From Hyphomicrobiales bacterium (GTDB taxonomy: Bacteria; Pseudomonadota; Alphaproteobacteria; Rhizobiales; Rhizobiaceae), in assembly GCA_900466005.1 (NCBI GenBank), contig UEGQ01000001.1, positions 365,987 to 429,986 on the forward strand: a stretch of 64,000 bases of DNA, read 5' to 3'. Under the pieces are notes generated by a model. That model saw nothing but the letters and a program-made list of their open reading frames with translations. It was not told the origin of the DNA and made no database searches. The position numbers were made by a program, and so were the translations under genes. Every line of letters starts with the position of its first letter. Position 1 is the stretch's first letter. Below, in pieces: positions 20,634-30,840 of this stretch.

Positions 20634-20729
20634 GATTTTCTGCTCCAATCTAGTGGTCGTGCTGCGGCAGCGCCGAGGATAGCATGTGTCGCTGCCGCCT
20701 AGCACAGCTTGCAGCAAGAGGAAACCGGC

Positions 20730-22406
20730 CTAAGACTTATGGGCGAGAAACCAACGGATTTCCGGGCCGTCAAAGGCGATTTCGATCTGCTCGGAAGAAC
20801 GTGCACCGGAGGCGTCGGCAAAGAAGACGTCCTCGCCGATCACCAGTTCGCCCGTCGGAACGGAGAAGACCCAAGTCTCACCGTCCGGGGCAATCAGATG
20901 GACGGCACGATCTTCTACCTGCTCGAGATGCACCGCCGGATGGATGTGGAACCGTCCAACGCTTTCAGGTGGTGGCGGATCTTGCAGTGGCTCGCCGTTC
21001 GCCAAGAGGAAACGATCACGTCCGGCGATCTTTGTCCCCGCCTCGTTCATGCGTAACTCTCGCTCGTGCCAGAGGCCGAAATCGAGAAGATAGCCGTTGT
21101 GGCGTGCGCAGAGCCGATCGCTCCCGTCGGCCGCTGTTTGTCGTGTCAGCTCGACAGCCGTTACGCCCGACACCATCAACGGGCCGAGAAAGGCTGAACG
21201 CGAGATCCTAGCGGAGGACATCTCGCCAACCGAAACGGTCGAATGCGCCGCAGTTGTCCTCGCCAGCTGGCGCAGCTTCTCGCCGGAAAAGCGGGGAGAA
21301 CCGCTGTTGACGATGAGGCGGTGGCGGCCGGAAGAGAACTCGAAGGAGAGACAGCCGGCGTGAGCTGTCTTGGACAGTTCCGTCGAACGTGGGTAGCCAG
21401 TATCCATAAGCACGACGGCCGAACCCGCGGAAAGCCGGTGATACTGCGAGTGCGGCAGCGACTTGAAAGGTTGACCGGCTGTCTCGTCGTAGCGCAGCAC
21501 CGACATGAGTTCGTTGGCGAGAATCGAGGTCGCGCCGTTGAATAAGGCGAGATCACCGCTTCCGTGCCGGAAGAAGCGGACTGCAGGATACATCCTGTCG
21601 ATGGTCGGGATGAGTTTCACCGGTATGTCGTGGCCGAGGTTGATATAGGTCTGGCGCAACGGCAGGAGATCGAACAGGATTTCGACCGCCGCGTTGGGGT
21701 TACGCGAGATATGACCACCGTCCGGCAGAATCTGCCGGTCCAGTTCGCGGTCGAGGTGCCGCGCTGTCCGTCGAACGGAAATGCCCCGCATCTGCATGGA
21801 AATCGAAGCCATGGCAAGGGCGATCCGGACCCTGAGCCTTGGCAGTCCATCGGGAACATGATCGGCTATCCGGTTGAGGTAGCGGATCTGAAAGGCGAGG
21901 TTGTTGAGGAAACGACGATAGAAGCCGCCCTCGGCGTCCTGCAGGACGACCGGTGAATGCGACAACCAGGCGATAACCCGTTGCGCAATCACGTCCGCGT
22001 CCCACGGCAGTCCGGCAATGCGGGTGCCATGTATTCGAATCCAGTCGTCGACAATGGCTCGAGCGTTGGTGCATGCCTCCGCCGTCTTGTCGGCACGCAC
22101 ATGCCGAAGCCAAGCGAAAGAGTGCAGACGAACCGCAAAGAGTTGCGAAGGCGCCTCAAGTTCGAAAGGCGACCGGTCACCCGCATCCAGAATCTTTCCC
22201 GCGAGCGGAAAGCGCCGGACGAGGATTTCTTCGGAGACGAACGGATCGACAATCCTGAGGTCTGTGGGTGCGACAATCAGGCGACCTGGTCCCGCTCCGG
22301 CAAAGCGCAGGGCTGAAATGTGGCCGATCGCGATCTGCCGGGAGATCCGTCTCCACGCCTCACGGAGGTAAAGATAGACCAGCCTTTGGCGTTCCGTGAA
22401 TCGCAT
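20730..22406 (-). CDS. Heparinase II/III family protein
   Basis: A 558-residue protein of the heparinase II/III-like family, with an alpha-helical N-terminal half and a beta-rich C-terminal half. Landmarks are LPWDADVIAQRVIAWLSH early on, DGGHISRNPNAAVE in the middle and TTAAHSTVSVG in the C-terminal domain. I see no signal peptide. In rhizobia this gene commonly sits next to rsmB and purH, but its substrate is unknown. Translation may start here or at a GTG 17 codons upstream; this ATG begins the family-like MRFTERQRLVYLYLREAWRR. Confidence 0.85.
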   Translation of the reverse strand: MRFTERQRLVYLYLREAWRRISRQIAIGHISALRFAGAGPGRLIVAPTDLRIVDPFVSEEILVRRFPLAGKILDAGDRSPFELEAPSQLFAVRLHSFAWLRHVRADKTAEACTNARAIVDDWIRIHGTRIAGLPWDADVIAQRVIAWLSHSPVVLQDAEGGFYRRFLNNLAFQIRYLNRIADHVPDGLPRLRVRIALAMASISMQMRGISVRRTARHLDRELDRQILPDGGHISRNPNAAVEILFDLLPLRQTYINLGHDIPVKLIPTIDRMYPAVRFFRHGSGDLALFNGATSILANELMSVLRYDETAGQPFKSLPHSQYHRLSAGSAVVLMDTGYPRSTELSKTAHAGCLSFEFSSGRHRLIVNSGSPRFSGEKLRQLARTTAAHSTVSVGEMSSARISRSAFLGPLMVSGVTAVELTRQTAADGSDRLCARHNGYLLDFGLWHERELRMNEAGTKIAGRDRFLLANGEPLQDPPPPESVGRFHIHPAVHLEQVEDRAVHLIAPDGETWVFSVPTGELVIGEDVFFADASGARSSEQIEIAFDGPEIRWFLAHKS

Positions 22407-22563
22407 CGTTTTTCCATGGCGCGCGGCTGCGCCGAAATCGGGCGAGGAACTGACCACAGTCTCGCCGTCTCATGCCCACAAGACGCGTGCGCATGAACGA
22501 CCCGCGCAATGAGCGATTAGTCGTTATTCTGCGATGATGGCAACGGTTTTGGTAAATATTCCG

Positions 22564-23970
22564 TTAATCGCGCCGGAGAATGCAGGCGTAGAAGCCGTCG
22601 AGACCACCTTCTGCTCCCTCCAGCCTCAACATTGCGGGCGTGGTTCGCAACTCGCCGAGCGGAGTGACCGCTTCTTCCAAGCCCGGCCAATCGGCAGCGC
22701 TAATGCGTTCTCGTTGATAGTCGGGCGTATCGGCGAGGACGCGTGCGACGACCTCCTCCCCCTCGGAAGGATCAAGCGAGCAGTTCGAAAAGACAAGGAG
22801 GCCGCCCGGTCGCACGAGCGTCAGGGCATGTCGAAGAAGCCTCTCCTGCAGACCGGCGAGTTTGGCCACGTCCTCCGGCCCCTTGGTCCAAAGTACGTCA
22901 GGGTGCCGTCGGGCCGTCCCCGTCGACGAACAGGGCGCATCGAGCAGAATGCCGTCGAAGAGCTCGGCCGGCCGGAAATCGAGCAGATTGGCATTCACGC
23001 ATTCGCATTCGAGATGCAGCCGGGCGAGATTCTCCTTCAGCCGCCGAATACGATTCTCGGACTGTTCAACGGCTGTAACGATAGCTCCCCCCTGGATAAG
23101 TTGCGCAGTCTTGCCGCCGGGTGCGGCGCAGAGATCGGCTACCCGTTGGCCGGCGATGTTGCCGAGAAGCCGGGCAGGCAGAGCGGCTGCCGCATCCTGG
23201 ACCCACCATTCACCATCGGAGAAACCTTCAAGAGTGGGAATTCCACCACGAAATCCGGCAAGCCGAATGCTGCCTGTCGGCAAAACACATCCATTGAGAC
23301 GCTCTGCCCAACCTTGAGGATTGCTCTTCACCGTGAGATCGATGGGGGCAGGGCGGCTTTGGGCGTCAGCTATTCGCGCCGCTGCATCAGCTCCATAGAC
23401 GGCTACAAGACGATCGAAGAACCATTTCGGCGTCGAGGGAAGCGAAGCGACGCTCGCGAGTTGCGTCGCCTTCTCCCGTCCCAGCCGCCGCAGGACGGCA
23501 TTGGCGAGCTTTGCAAACCGCTTGTTGCGAGGATCGCGTATCGCTTGTTCGACCGCGAGATCAACCGCTGAGTGGTCCGGCACGTCGAGATAAAGCATCT
23601 GCGTCACGGCGACCACAAGGAGGTGATGCAACGAACGGGCGCCGTCCGGTAGCGGCGAGTCGAGAAGTGAGGCAAGGATCACCTCGATTCGCGGCAAGTG
23701 CCTAAGCGCAGTCTGTAGAATGGCGCGCACCAAGCCGCGATCCGCCTCGCCGAGCGCTCTATACGCAGGATTTCCATGCTCCGCATCCAGCATGCCGTCC
23801 AGAGGCGTCCGACGATCAACAACAGCCGCAAGGATTCTACTCGCCGCGATTCTGGCATCCAGCCCGGCTTTCGCATCCGAGGCGGCCCGGCGGTGGTCTG
23901 GGTCGCTGTTCCTGTTCCTCGTCCTGTCGGCTGCGGCCTTCTTACTCTTCTCTTTGTCGTTCAAGACCAC
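22564..23970 (-). CDS. rsmB: 16S rRNA m5C967 methyltransferase RsmB
   Basis: A methyltransferase of 468 residues that makes 5-methylcytosine in 16S rRNA. The N-terminal third is a NusB-like RNA-binding domain (about 38-170). The C-terminal part has the SAM site [15 protein letters not shown] and two catalytic cysteine motifs, DAPCSSTG and [12 protein letters not shown]. The N-terminus is preceded by a basic, poorly conserved stretch of about 35 residues. It starts at a GTG that overlaps the end of htpX by 10 bases, so the two genes are probably coupled. Confidence 0.93.
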   Translation of the reverse strand: MVLNDKEKSKKAAADRTRNRNSDPDHRRAASDAKAGLDARIAASRILAAVVDRRTPLDGMLDAEHGNPAYRALGEADRGLVRAILQTALRHLPRIEVILASLLDSPLPDGARSLHHLLVVAVTQMLYLDVPDHSAVDLAVEQAIRDPRNKRFAKLANAVLRRLGREKATQLASVASLPSTPKWFFDRLVAVYGADAAARIADAQSRPAPIDLTVKSNPQGWAERLNGCVLPTGSIRLAGFRGGIPTLEGFSDGEWWVQDAAAALPARLLGNIAGQRVADLCAAPGGKTAQLIQGGAIVTAVEQSENRIRRLKENLARLHLECECVNANLLDFRPAELFDGILLDAPCSSTGTARRHPDVLWTKGPEDVAKLAGLQERLLRHALTLVRPGGLLVFSNCSLDPSEGEEVVARVLADTPDYQRERISAADWPGLEEAVTPLGELRTTPAMLRLEGAEGGLDGFYACILRRD

Positions 23971-24920
23971 GGTCCTTTGGGCGGTTGCGAGCCAATGCGG
24001 CCGCGCCCGGTATCCGGAACAGAGCGCGATCTACGGCTCGGCTTAACAGCGGAATTGGGCCGCGTCGATACCGACACCGTACCTTCCGCCATCCGCATCA
24101 GCTCGGCGATCCTGTTTTCCGTGTTTGGATGGGTCGAAAAGAGATTGTCCATGCGTTCGCCGCTCAAGGGATTGATAATGAACATGTGCGCTGTCGCAGG
24201 ATTACGTTCGGCATCATCGTTGACGATGTGGGCACTGTCGCTTGCGATCTTGCGCAGGGCGGACGCAAGCCAGCGGGGATCACCACAGATCTCGGCGCCA
24301 CGACGGTCGGCCGCATACTCACGGGTACGACTGATCGCCATCTGGACCAGCATCGCGGCAAGCGGGGCGACGATCATGGTGACGAGCAGTCCGACAGCTC
24401 CCAGCGGGTTATTCTCATCGCGGCGACCGCCGAAGAAGAAGGCGAAATTGCCAAGCATCGAGATTGCACCGGCGAGGGTCGCGGTAATCGTCATGGTCAG
24501 CGTGTCACGGTTTTCGACATGGGCAAGTTCATGTGCCATGACGCCGGCCACCTCTTCCGGCGTCAGACGATGCAGGAGGCCGGTCGAGGCGGCCACGGCT
24601 GCATTCTGCGGATTGCGCCCGGTTGCGAACGCATTCGGCTGAGGACTGTCGAAGACATAGACGCGCGGCATCGGCAAGCCGGCCCGTTGCGCCAAATCCC
24701 GGATGATCCGGAAAAATTCCGGAGCGTTACTCTCGTCGACCTCCTGTGCCTGGTAAGCGGCGAGCACCATGCGGTCGGAATTCCAGTAGGAGAAGAAGTT
24801 CATGCCCGCGGCGATCACGAAAGCGATAAGCATCCCGCTCTGACCGCCTATCAAATAGCCGACGCCCATGAACAGCGCCGTCATAAACGCCAGCAGCATC
24901 GCGGTACGAACGAAATTCAT
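23961..24920 (-). CDS. htpX: Membrane protease HtpX
   Basis: A zinc metalloprotease of the inner membrane, M48 family, that takes part in quality control of membrane proteins. The 319 residues show two N-terminal membrane helices, the zinc motif HELAH at 130-134, two more hydrophobic segments and the third ligand region [11 protein letters not shown]. The C-terminal 30 residues are basic and not conserved. The ATG chosen has GGAGAAAAAC before it; the frame runs 11 codons further upstream. The end overlaps rsmB. Confidence 0.95.
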   Translation of the reverse strand: MNFVRTAMLLAFMTALFMGVGYLIGGQSGMLIAFVIAAGMNFFSYWNSDRMVLAAYQAQEVDESNAPEFFRIIRDLAQRAGLPMPRVYVFDSPQPNAFATGRNPQNAAVAASTGLLHRLTPEEVAGVMAHELAHVENRDTLTMTITATLAGAISMLGNFAFFFGGRRDENNPLGAVGLLVTMIVAPLAAMLVQMAISRTREYAADRRGAEICGDPRWLASALRKIASDSAHIVNDDAERNPATAHMFIINPLSGERMDNLFSTHPNTENRIAELMRMAEGTVSVSTRPNSAVKPSRRSRSVPDTGRGRIGSQPPKGPWS

Positions 24921-25047
24921 GTTTTTCTCCTTACGCTTGCCGCAGTTGGACATAGCCGACCGCGACAGCTATATTATTATGATTTAAAAATTCAGCCGGC
25001 GATTTCAATATTTGCCGGGTACCAACGCATCATGGACGCGAACCAAC

Positions 25048-25275
25048 ATGACCCCTTTCGAAGATCAGCCACATTCGTCCTCTGGCGGCGCCGATACGGC
25101 GCAACCGGTGACGAAAAAGCTATCCGCTGCCGCCATACGCGCACTGAAAGAGGCCGAGGAAAGGCGTCGTAACGAACCTATGATCGAGCCGCCGCGAGAG
25201 ATCGGCGGGCGAGGGGGTGTCGATCCTGCGCGGTTCGGCGACTGGGAGATCAAGGGCCGGGCGATTGATTTCTAG
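25048..25275 (+). CDS. DUF1674 protein, SDHAF4-like succinate dehydrogenase assembly factor
   Basis: A small protein (75 residues from the chosen ATG). Its C-terminal half is the conserved DUF1674 block: KKLSAAAIRALKEAEERR, then PREIGGRGGVDPARFGDWE and KGRAIDF. The family includes the mitochondrial assembly factor Sdh8/SDHAF4, which binds flavinylated SdhA. A role in SDH assembly is therefore likely by homology, not shown here. No strong Shine-Dalgarno sequence is visible; an in-frame TTG at 25012 is an alternative. It precedes the nuclease gene by 52 bases. Confidence 0.8.
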   Translation: MTPFEDQPHSSSGGADTAQPVTKKLSAAAIRALKEAEERRRNEPMIEPPREIGGRGGVDPARFGDWEIKGRAIDF

Positions 25276-25327
25276 CAAGGAATAAATACCCATTGTCGGC
25301 GCCCGAATACCGGAATATAATCCTTCA

Positions 25328-25774
25328 ATGCGCTCGACTTCCCTTTACTCCCTCTTGCTCCTGTTGACCGCCTTTATCGGGCGCCCCGCGGCCGCTTCCG
25401 GGGATCACTTGATCTCGGGACCCGTGGAAGCGAAACTCATTCGCGTCGTGGACGGAGATACTCTCCTGGTCAGTGCCGCTCCGTGGCCGGGACATAGCAT
25501 TGAGACCTATGTTCGACTGCGTGGAATCGACGCACCGGAGCTGCATGCGAAGTGTGAAGCGACCCGTCTTGCCGCGCGGCAAGCACGAGATGGCCTGTCG
25601 AGGCTTCTCACCACGAAGGTTTCGCTGCTCGCCATCTCGGGTGACAAATATTTCGGCCGGGTGCTTGCCGACATTCACTTGGAGGATGGGCGAAGCGTCG
25701 CGGACGTCTTGCTCGCCTCCGGACTCGTGGAGTCATATGACGGCGGCCGAAAGGCTCTTCACCCCTGCAATTGA
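25328..25774 (+). CDS. Secreted staphylococcal-nuclease-like protein (thermonuclease)
   Basis: A 148-residue SNase-domain protein with a signal peptide (about 1-23, ending RPAAAS). Catalytic and calcium-binding motifs are present: VVDGDTLLV, YVRLRGIDAPE (Arg, Asp, Glu) and FGRVLAD (Arg). It should cleave nucleic acid outside the cytoplasm, although the family also includes proteins without proven nuclease activity. It ends just before a strong bidirectional terminator shared with acs. Confidence 0.87.
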   Translation: MRSTSLYSLLLLLTAFIGRPAAASGDHLISGPVEAKLIRVVDGDTLLVSAAPWPGHSIETYVRLRGIDAPELHAKCEATRLAARQARDGLSRLLTTKVSLLAISGDKYFGRVLADIHLEDGRSVADVLLASGLVESYDGGRKALHPCN

Positions 25775-25781
25775 AAAGCAA

Positions 25782-25813
25782 AAGGCCGCCCCACGACGTG
25801 GGGCGGCCTTTCT
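25782..25813. terminator. Bidirectional terminator between nuclease gene and acs
   Basis: A perfect 13-bp stem (25782-25794 with 25798-25810) with a 3-base loop, preceded by A's and followed by TTTCT. It lies between convergent genes, 8 bases after one stop codon and 24 bases after the other. Confidence 0.93.
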
Positions 25814-25833
25814 GACCTCTCGCGTCAGATCAT

Positions 25834-27789
25834 TTACTGACCGTTGCGATTCTGCCGGTTGGCGATCAGGTCGTCAACAACACTCGGATCCGCGAGGGTC
25901 GACGTGTCGCCAAGTGAGCCAAAGTCGTCCTCGGCAATCTTGCGCAGGATACGCCGCATGATCTTGCCGGAGCGAGTTTTTGGCAATCCCGGGGCGAACT
26001 GGATCTTGTCCGGCGTGGCGATCGGTCCGATTTCCGCACGCACGTGCTTCAGGAGATCCTGACGCAGCGCATCGTCGCCGGCGTGATCTGCCATCAGCGT
26101 GACGTAGCAGTAGATGCCCTGGCCCTTGATCGGATGCGGATAGCCGACCACCGCAGCTTCCGAAACCAGATGGTGTGACACAAGCGCGGATTCGACTTCC
26201 GCCGTACCGAGTCGATGGCCGGATACGTTGAGAACATCGTCCACGCGTCCGGTGATCCAGTAGTAGCCGTCTTCGTCGCGGCGGCAACCGTCGCCGGTGA
26301 AGTATTTGCCCTTGTAGGTCGAGAAGTAGGTCTGGGCGAAGCGGTGATGGTCGCCATAAATCGATCGTGCCTGACCCGGCCAGCTGTCGACGATGCAGAG
26401 GTTACCGTCAGCGGCTCCTTCGAGCACATTGCCCTCGTTGTCGACGAGCTGCGGCTTGATCCCGAAGAACGGGCGCGTTGCGGAGCCGGGCTTGAGGTCC
26501 GTAGCACCCGGCAGCGGCGTGATCAGGATGCCACCCGTTTCCGTCTGCCACCAGGTATCCACGATCGGGCAACGCTCGTCACCCACCACGTTGTAGTACC
26601 ACTCCCAAGCCTCCGGATTGATCGGCTCGCCGACCGATCCCAGCAGACGGAGGCTCGAACGGCTCGAGCGCTTCACGAAATGATCGCCGGCACCCATCAA
26701 CGAGCGGATTGCCGTCGGCGCGGTGTAGAAGACGTTCACCTTGTGCTTGTCGATCACTTCCCAGAACCGGCCCTGGTCAGGGAAGTTCGGCACGCCTTCG
26801 AACATCAGTGTCGTCGCACAGTTCGCAAGCGGTCCGTAGACGATGTAGGAGTGGCCCGTCACCCAACCGACGTCCGCCGTACACCAATAGATCTCGCCAT
26901 CCTTGTAATCGAACACGTACTCGTGCGTCATCGAGGCGTAGACGAGGTAGCCGCCGGTCGTATGCACCACGCCCTTCGGCTTGCCGGTCGAACCGGAGGT
27001 ATAGAGAATGAAGAGGGGGTCCTCAGCCCGCATTTTGACCGGCGGGCAGTCAGGCTTTACCTTGGCAATTTCCTGATGATACCAGATGTCGCGACCTGGA
27101 GCCCATTCGATCTTGCCGCCTGTACGACGGACAACCAGGACCTTGTTGACGATGACGAACTGCTTGGCGGCGATATCAATCGCGGTGTCCGTATTCTCCT
27201 TCAGCGGCACAGGCTTGCCGCCGCGAAGACCCTCGTCGCACGTGATAACGAACGTCGATTCGCAGTCCACAATGCGCCCGGCCAGCGCTTCGGGAGAAAA
27301 TCCGCCGAACACCACGGAGTGCACGGCACCGATGCGGGCGCACGCCAGCATGGCATAGGCCGCTTCCGGAATCATCGGCATATAGATGGTGACGCGGTCA
27401 CCCTTCTTCACACCGTGGGCCTTCAGCACGTTCGCGAGACGGCAGACATGCTCGTACAGCTGATTGTAGGTGATCTTCTTGTCGATGTAAGGGTTGTCAC
27501 CTTCCCAGATGATCGCCGTGCGTTCGCCGTGCGTTTTCAGATGGCGGTCGATACAGTTGTAAGAAACGTTCGTCAGCCCGTCTTCATACCACTTGATCGA
27601 AACCTTGCCCTTGAACGTCGTGTTCTTGACCTTCGTGTAGGGTTTGAACCAGTCGATGCGCTTGCCGTGCTTGTCCCAGAACTTCTCCGGATCCTCCGTG
27701 CTTTCCTCATACCACTTCAGGTATTTTTCGTTGTCGACCAAGGCTCGGCTCTTCGCCGCCTTTAGGACCGGATAGATTTTGGCTGACAT
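25834..27789 (-). CDS. acs: Acetyl-CoA synthetase (AMP-forming)
   Basis: Activates acetate to acetyl-CoA through acetyl-AMP, 651 residues. The ATP-binding P-loop [20 protein letters not shown] and the hinge region [11 protein letters not shown] are present. The C-terminal [11 protein letters not shown] contains Lys609, the residue whose acetylation switches off Acs in other bacteria. AGGAGGAG before the ATG supports this start over the longer open frame. It is divergent from trcR across a 236-base gap. Confidence 0.97.
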   Translation of the reverse strand: MSAKIYPVLKAAKSRALVDNEKYLKWYEESTEDPEKFWDKHGKRIDWFKPYTKVKNTTFKGKVSIKWYEDGLTNVSYNCIDRHLKTHGERTAIIWEGDNPYIDKKITYNQLYEHVCRLANVLKAHGVKKGDRVTIYMPMIPEAAYAMLACARIGAVHSVVFGGFSPEALAGRIVDCESTFVITCDEGLRGGKPVPLKENTDTAIDIAAKQFVIVNKVLVVRRTGGKIEWAPGRDIWYHQEIAKVKPDCPPVKMRAEDPLFILYTSGSTGKPKGVVHTTGGYLVYASMTHEYVFDYKDGEIYWCTADVGWVTGHSYIVYGPLANCATTLMFEGVPNFPDQGRFWEVIDKHKVNVFYTAPTAIRSLMGAGDHFVKRSSRSSLRLLGSVGEPINPEAWEWYYNVVGDERCPIVDTWWQTETGGILITPLPGATDLKPGSATRPFFGIKPQLVDNEGNVLEGAADGNLCIVDSWPGQARSIYGDHHRFAQTYFSTYKGKYFTGDGCRRDEDGYYWITGRVDDVLNVSGHRLGTAEVESALVSHHLVSEAAVVGYPHPIKGQGIYCYVTLMADHAGDDALRQDLLKHVRAEIGPIATPDKIQFAPGLPKTRSGKIMRRILRKIAEDDFGSLGDTSTLADPSVVDDLIANRQNRNGQ

Positions 27790-28025
27790 GAACTCCTCCT
27801 CATGTAGAAACGCCAACTGGTCTGGACGCCGAACTCCCGTTTTCGGCCGTATGTGCCACATTCATAGCAGGTCATACAGACCCAGCAATTAGACAAAGGT
27901 CATCCGTTTTAGGAAGAATTGCAATTGCCGTTTAATGAGGGTATACAGCTCATTATTCTCCGGAAATTGTGGTTGATACCCACGGCCCGCGGCCCCCGGC
28001 GCGGACGCAAAGAAGGACTATTTCC

Positions 28026-28727
28026 ATGGCTCAGACATTGCTTATGCCAAAGGCAACGGCCGTATGGCTGGTCGATAACACGGCATTGTCGTTCGATCAG
28101 ATCGCACAATTCTGCAAGCTTCACCCGCTTGAAGTCAAAGCGATCGCAGACGGTGAAGCAGCGCAAGGCATCAAAGGCCTGGACCCGATCGCAACCGGCC
28201 AGCTTTCCCGTGAAGAGATCGCCCGCGCCGAAGCTGATCCGAACCATAAGCTGAAGCTGCAGGAGCCTAAGGTACGCGTTCCGGATTCCAAGCGTCGTGG
28301 TCCCCGCTATACGCCCGTCTCGAAACGCCAGGATCGGCCAAACGCCATCCTCTGGCTCGTGCGCAACCATCCTGAATTGAAGGATGCGCAAATCTCGCGG
28401 CTGGTCGGCACCACCAAGAGCACGATTGAGCAGATCCGTGATCGTACCCACTGGAACTCGGCAAATCTCACGCCGATGGACCCGGTCACCCTCGGCCTCT
28501 GCAGCCAGATCGACCTCGATATGGAAGTCGAGAAGGCCTCGAAAGGCCGACCGCTGCCGACCGCTGCCGAACTCGGTGCAACTCTCCAGTCGGCAACCGA
28601 GACTGAAAACCTTGGCTATGACTTCTCTCAGGACGAGGAGAAGGAAATTGATGCCAATGCGGTTTTCGCCAAGTTGAAGTCGCTGAAGTCAGACCGCAAG
28701 GACGACGACGAAGACGATCTCTACTGA
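28026..28727 (+). CDS. trcR: DUF1013 family cell-cycle regulator TrcR
   Basis: A 233-residue protein of the DUF1013 family, highly conserved in alphaproteobacteria and named TrcR (cell cycle transcriptional regulator) in current annotation. It has two helix-turn-helix-like regions: residues about 14-40 (TALSFDQIAQFCKLHPLEVKAI) and about 110-140 (NAILWLVRNHPELKDAQISR, then LVGTTKSTIEQIRD). The tail is very acidic (DRKDDDEDDLY). The ATG has AAGGA upstream. It stands alone between acs and prpE, which are both on the other strand, and ends at a hairpin terminator. Confidence 0.87.
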   Translation: MAQTLLMPKATAVWLVDNTALSFDQIAQFCKLHPLEVKAIADGEAAQGIKGLDPIATGQLSREEIARAEADPNHKLKLQEPKVRVPDSKRRGPRYTPVSKRQDRPNAILWLVRNHPELKDAQISRLVGTTKSTIEQIRDRTHWNSANLTPMDPVTLGLCSQIDLDMEVEKASKGRPLPTAAELGATLQSATETENLGYDFSQDEEKEIDANAVFAKLKSLKSDRKDDDEDDLY

Positions 28728-28751
28728 TCCGCTTTCATCGACGGAAATTTC

Positions 28752-28780
28752 AAAGCCCCGCACGCCGCGGGGCTTTTTGG
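28752..28780. terminator. Terminator between trcR and prpE
   Basis: A perfect 10-bp stem AAAGCCCCGC/GCGGGGCTTT (28752-28761 with 28767-28776) with a 5-base loop, then TTGGTTTT. It is mainly a plus-strand terminator for trcR; on the minus strand it is followed by TTTGAAATTT and may also serve prpE. Confidence 0.88.
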
Positions 28781-28815
28781 TTTTACGGCGTGCTCTCGCT
28801 GGACGACGCCAGCGG

Positions 28816-30723
28816 TCAACCGTGACCGTGCTGTCTGAGAACGGTGCTGATCTCATCGAGAATTGCGGGGTCGTCGATCGTAGCGGGCATTTTCCACGGC
28901 AAACCGTCGGCGATCTTCTGCATCGTCCCGCGCAGGATTTTGCCGGATCTGGTCTTTGGTAGCCGCTCGACCTTCATCACGGTCTTGAACGCCGCCACCG
29001 GGCCGATCTCATCGCGGACAAGCTGAACGACTTCACGCTGTATGACCGAGAAGTCACGCGAGACATTGTTCTTCAGGACGAGGAAGCCGCAAGGGATCTG
29101 TCCCTTGAGGTCATCGGCGATACCGATGACTGCGCATTCGGCAACATCCGGATGCATGGCGCAGACCTCTTCCATGGCGCCCGTAGAAAGGCGATGACCG
29201 GCGCAATTGATGATGTCGTCGGTGCGCGCCATGACAAAAACGTATCCGTCCTCGTCAACCATGCCGGCATCGGCGGTCTTGTAATAGCCGGGAAACTCCT
29301 CAAGACAGGCGGAGCGGAAACGCTCCTCGGCATTCCAGAAGCTGACCAGGCAGCCGGGAGGTAGAGGAAGCTTCACGACGATGTTGCCGAGCGTTCCCTT
29401 CGGAACAGGATGTCCGGCGTCATCGAGCACGTCGATCGCATATCCGGGCATCGCCACAGTGGGGGATCCGTATTTGATCGGAAGAAGACCGAGGCCTGCC
29501 GGATTGGCCGCCATCGGCCAGCCGGTTTCCGTCTGCCACCAGTGATCGATCACCGGAACCTTGAGCATCCTTTCCGCCCATTTGATCGTTTCCGGGTCGG
29601 CGCGTTCGCCCGCGAGGAACAACGAACGAAGACCAGAAAGATCATACCGCCGGATATGCTCGCCATCGGAATCATCGCGACGGATGGCACGGAAGGCGGT
29701 GGGCGCAGTAAACAGCACCTTCACGTCGTGTTCAGCTACGACGCGCCAGAAAGTTCCCGCGTCGGGTGTTCCAACAGGCTTGCCTTCGAAGATCACCGTG
29801 GTGTTTCCAGCAAGAAGAGGCCCATAGACGATGTAGGAGTGACCGACGACCCAGCCGATGTCCGACGCCGCCCAGAAGACCTCGCCCGGGGCGACACCGT
29901 AGATGTTCTCCATCGTCCACTGAAGCGCGACCATGTGCCCGCCGTTGTCGCGAACGACGCCCTTCGGTTGCCCCGTCGTACCCGACGTATAGAGAACGTA
30001 GAGCGGATCGGTCGCGAGCACCGCTTGACACCGGACATCAGTGCCATTCGCACGCTCGATTTCCACCGCCTTCGCGAAATCGACATCGCCATGCTCATAT
30101 CGCAGTGGCGCATGGAGCTGGTCGCGTTGCAGAACGAAGCAGTATTCCGGCTTTACCTGCGCCATGTCGATCGCATGGTCGAGAAGCGGCTTGTAGGGTA
30201 CGATGCGCCCGGCCTCGAGACCGCAACTCGCGCTGATGATCACCTTCGCCTTCGAGTCGTCTATTCGGGTGGCAAGTTCGTGTGCGGCGAAGCCGCCAAA
30301 CACCACCGAGTGGATGGCTCCGAGCCGCGCGCAGGCGAGCATGGAGAACACCGCTTCCGGAATCATCGGCATATAGATGATGACGCGATCACCCTTGGTC
30401 ACACCGTGATTTCTGAGTACTGCGGCGATCGCCGTCACTTCCGTCAGCACTTCATTGTAGGTGAAGCTCTTCTTCTCGCCTGTCATCGGGCTGTCGTAGA
30501 TGACGGCAGCCTGTTCGCCGCGGCCATTGGCTACATGCCGATCGAGACAATTGTGACAGGTGTTCGTCTCCGCACCGACGAACCAGCGACCGTAGGCGCC
30601 CATACCACCGTCAAACACCTTGTCGGCGGGGCGGAACCAATCGATCTTGGCCGCTTGCTCTCCCCAGAAGGCTTCCGGATCACGCTCCCACGAGCGATAG
30701 GTATCCAGGTACTTGCTCTCCAT
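28816..30723 (-). CDS. prpE: Propionyl-CoA synthetase
   Basis: An AMP-forming acyl-CoA synthetase of 635 residues. It resembles acs but has the PrpE-type sequence: YTSGTTGQPKGVVRDNGGH, WWQTETGWPMAANP, and INCAGHRLSTGAMEE. The C-terminal [11 protein letters not shown] holds Lys595, the probable acetylation-controlled residue. It should activate propionate, and perhaps other short acids. GGAGG before the ATG fixes the start. It follows the YggS gene by 117 bases on the same strand. Confidence 0.92.
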   Translation of the reverse strand: MESKYLDTYRSWERDPEAFWGEQAAKIDWFRPADKVFDGGMGAYGRWFVGAETNTCHNCLDRHVANGRGEQAAVIYDSPMTGEKKSFTYNEVLTEVTAIAAVLRNHGVTKGDRVIIYMPMIPEAVFSMLACARLGAIHSVVFGGFAAHELATRIDDSKAKVIISASCGLEAGRIVPYKPLLDHAIDMAQVKPEYCFVLQRDQLHAPLRYEHGDVDFAKAVEIERANGTDVRCQAVLATDPLYVLYTSGTTGQPKGVVRDNGGHMVALQWTMENIYGVAPGEVFWAASDIGWVVGHSYIVYGPLLAGNTTVIFEGKPVGTPDAGTFWRVVAEHDVKVLFTAPTAFRAIRRDDSDGEHIRRYDLSGLRSLFLAGERADPETIKWAERMLKVPVIDHWWQTETGWPMAANPAGLGLLPIKYGSPTVAMPGYAIDVLDDAGHPVPKGTLGNIVVKLPLPPGCLVSFWNAEERFRSACLEEFPGYYKTADAGMVDEDGYVFVMARTDDIINCAGHRLSTGAMEEVCAMHPDVAECAVIGIADDLKGQIPCGFLVLKNNVSRDFSVIQREVVQLVRDEIGPVAAFKTVMKVERLPKTRSGKILRGTMQKIADGLPWKMPATIDDPAILDEISTVLRQHGHG

Positions 30724-30840
30724 GACGTCCTCCCGAACCAACCTCTTGCAAGATTGGCGGGATATTAGGCAGGCGCCTGCGCAGTGGAAAGCCAGACGAA
30801 AGCCTATGGCGTGTGCGGACAAATGGCCGCTGGCAAACGG

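Noticed and set aside
19008..20702. A 564-codon open frame on the plus strand opposite purH
   Set aside because: Arg/Gly/Asp-rich shadow of purH with no recognisable motif; purH is certain on the other strand.
26215..30768. Long plus-strand open frames opposite acs and prpE (26215-27765 and 29410-30768)
   Set aside because: Both lie wholly inside certain genes on the other strand and share the same shadow-like composition.
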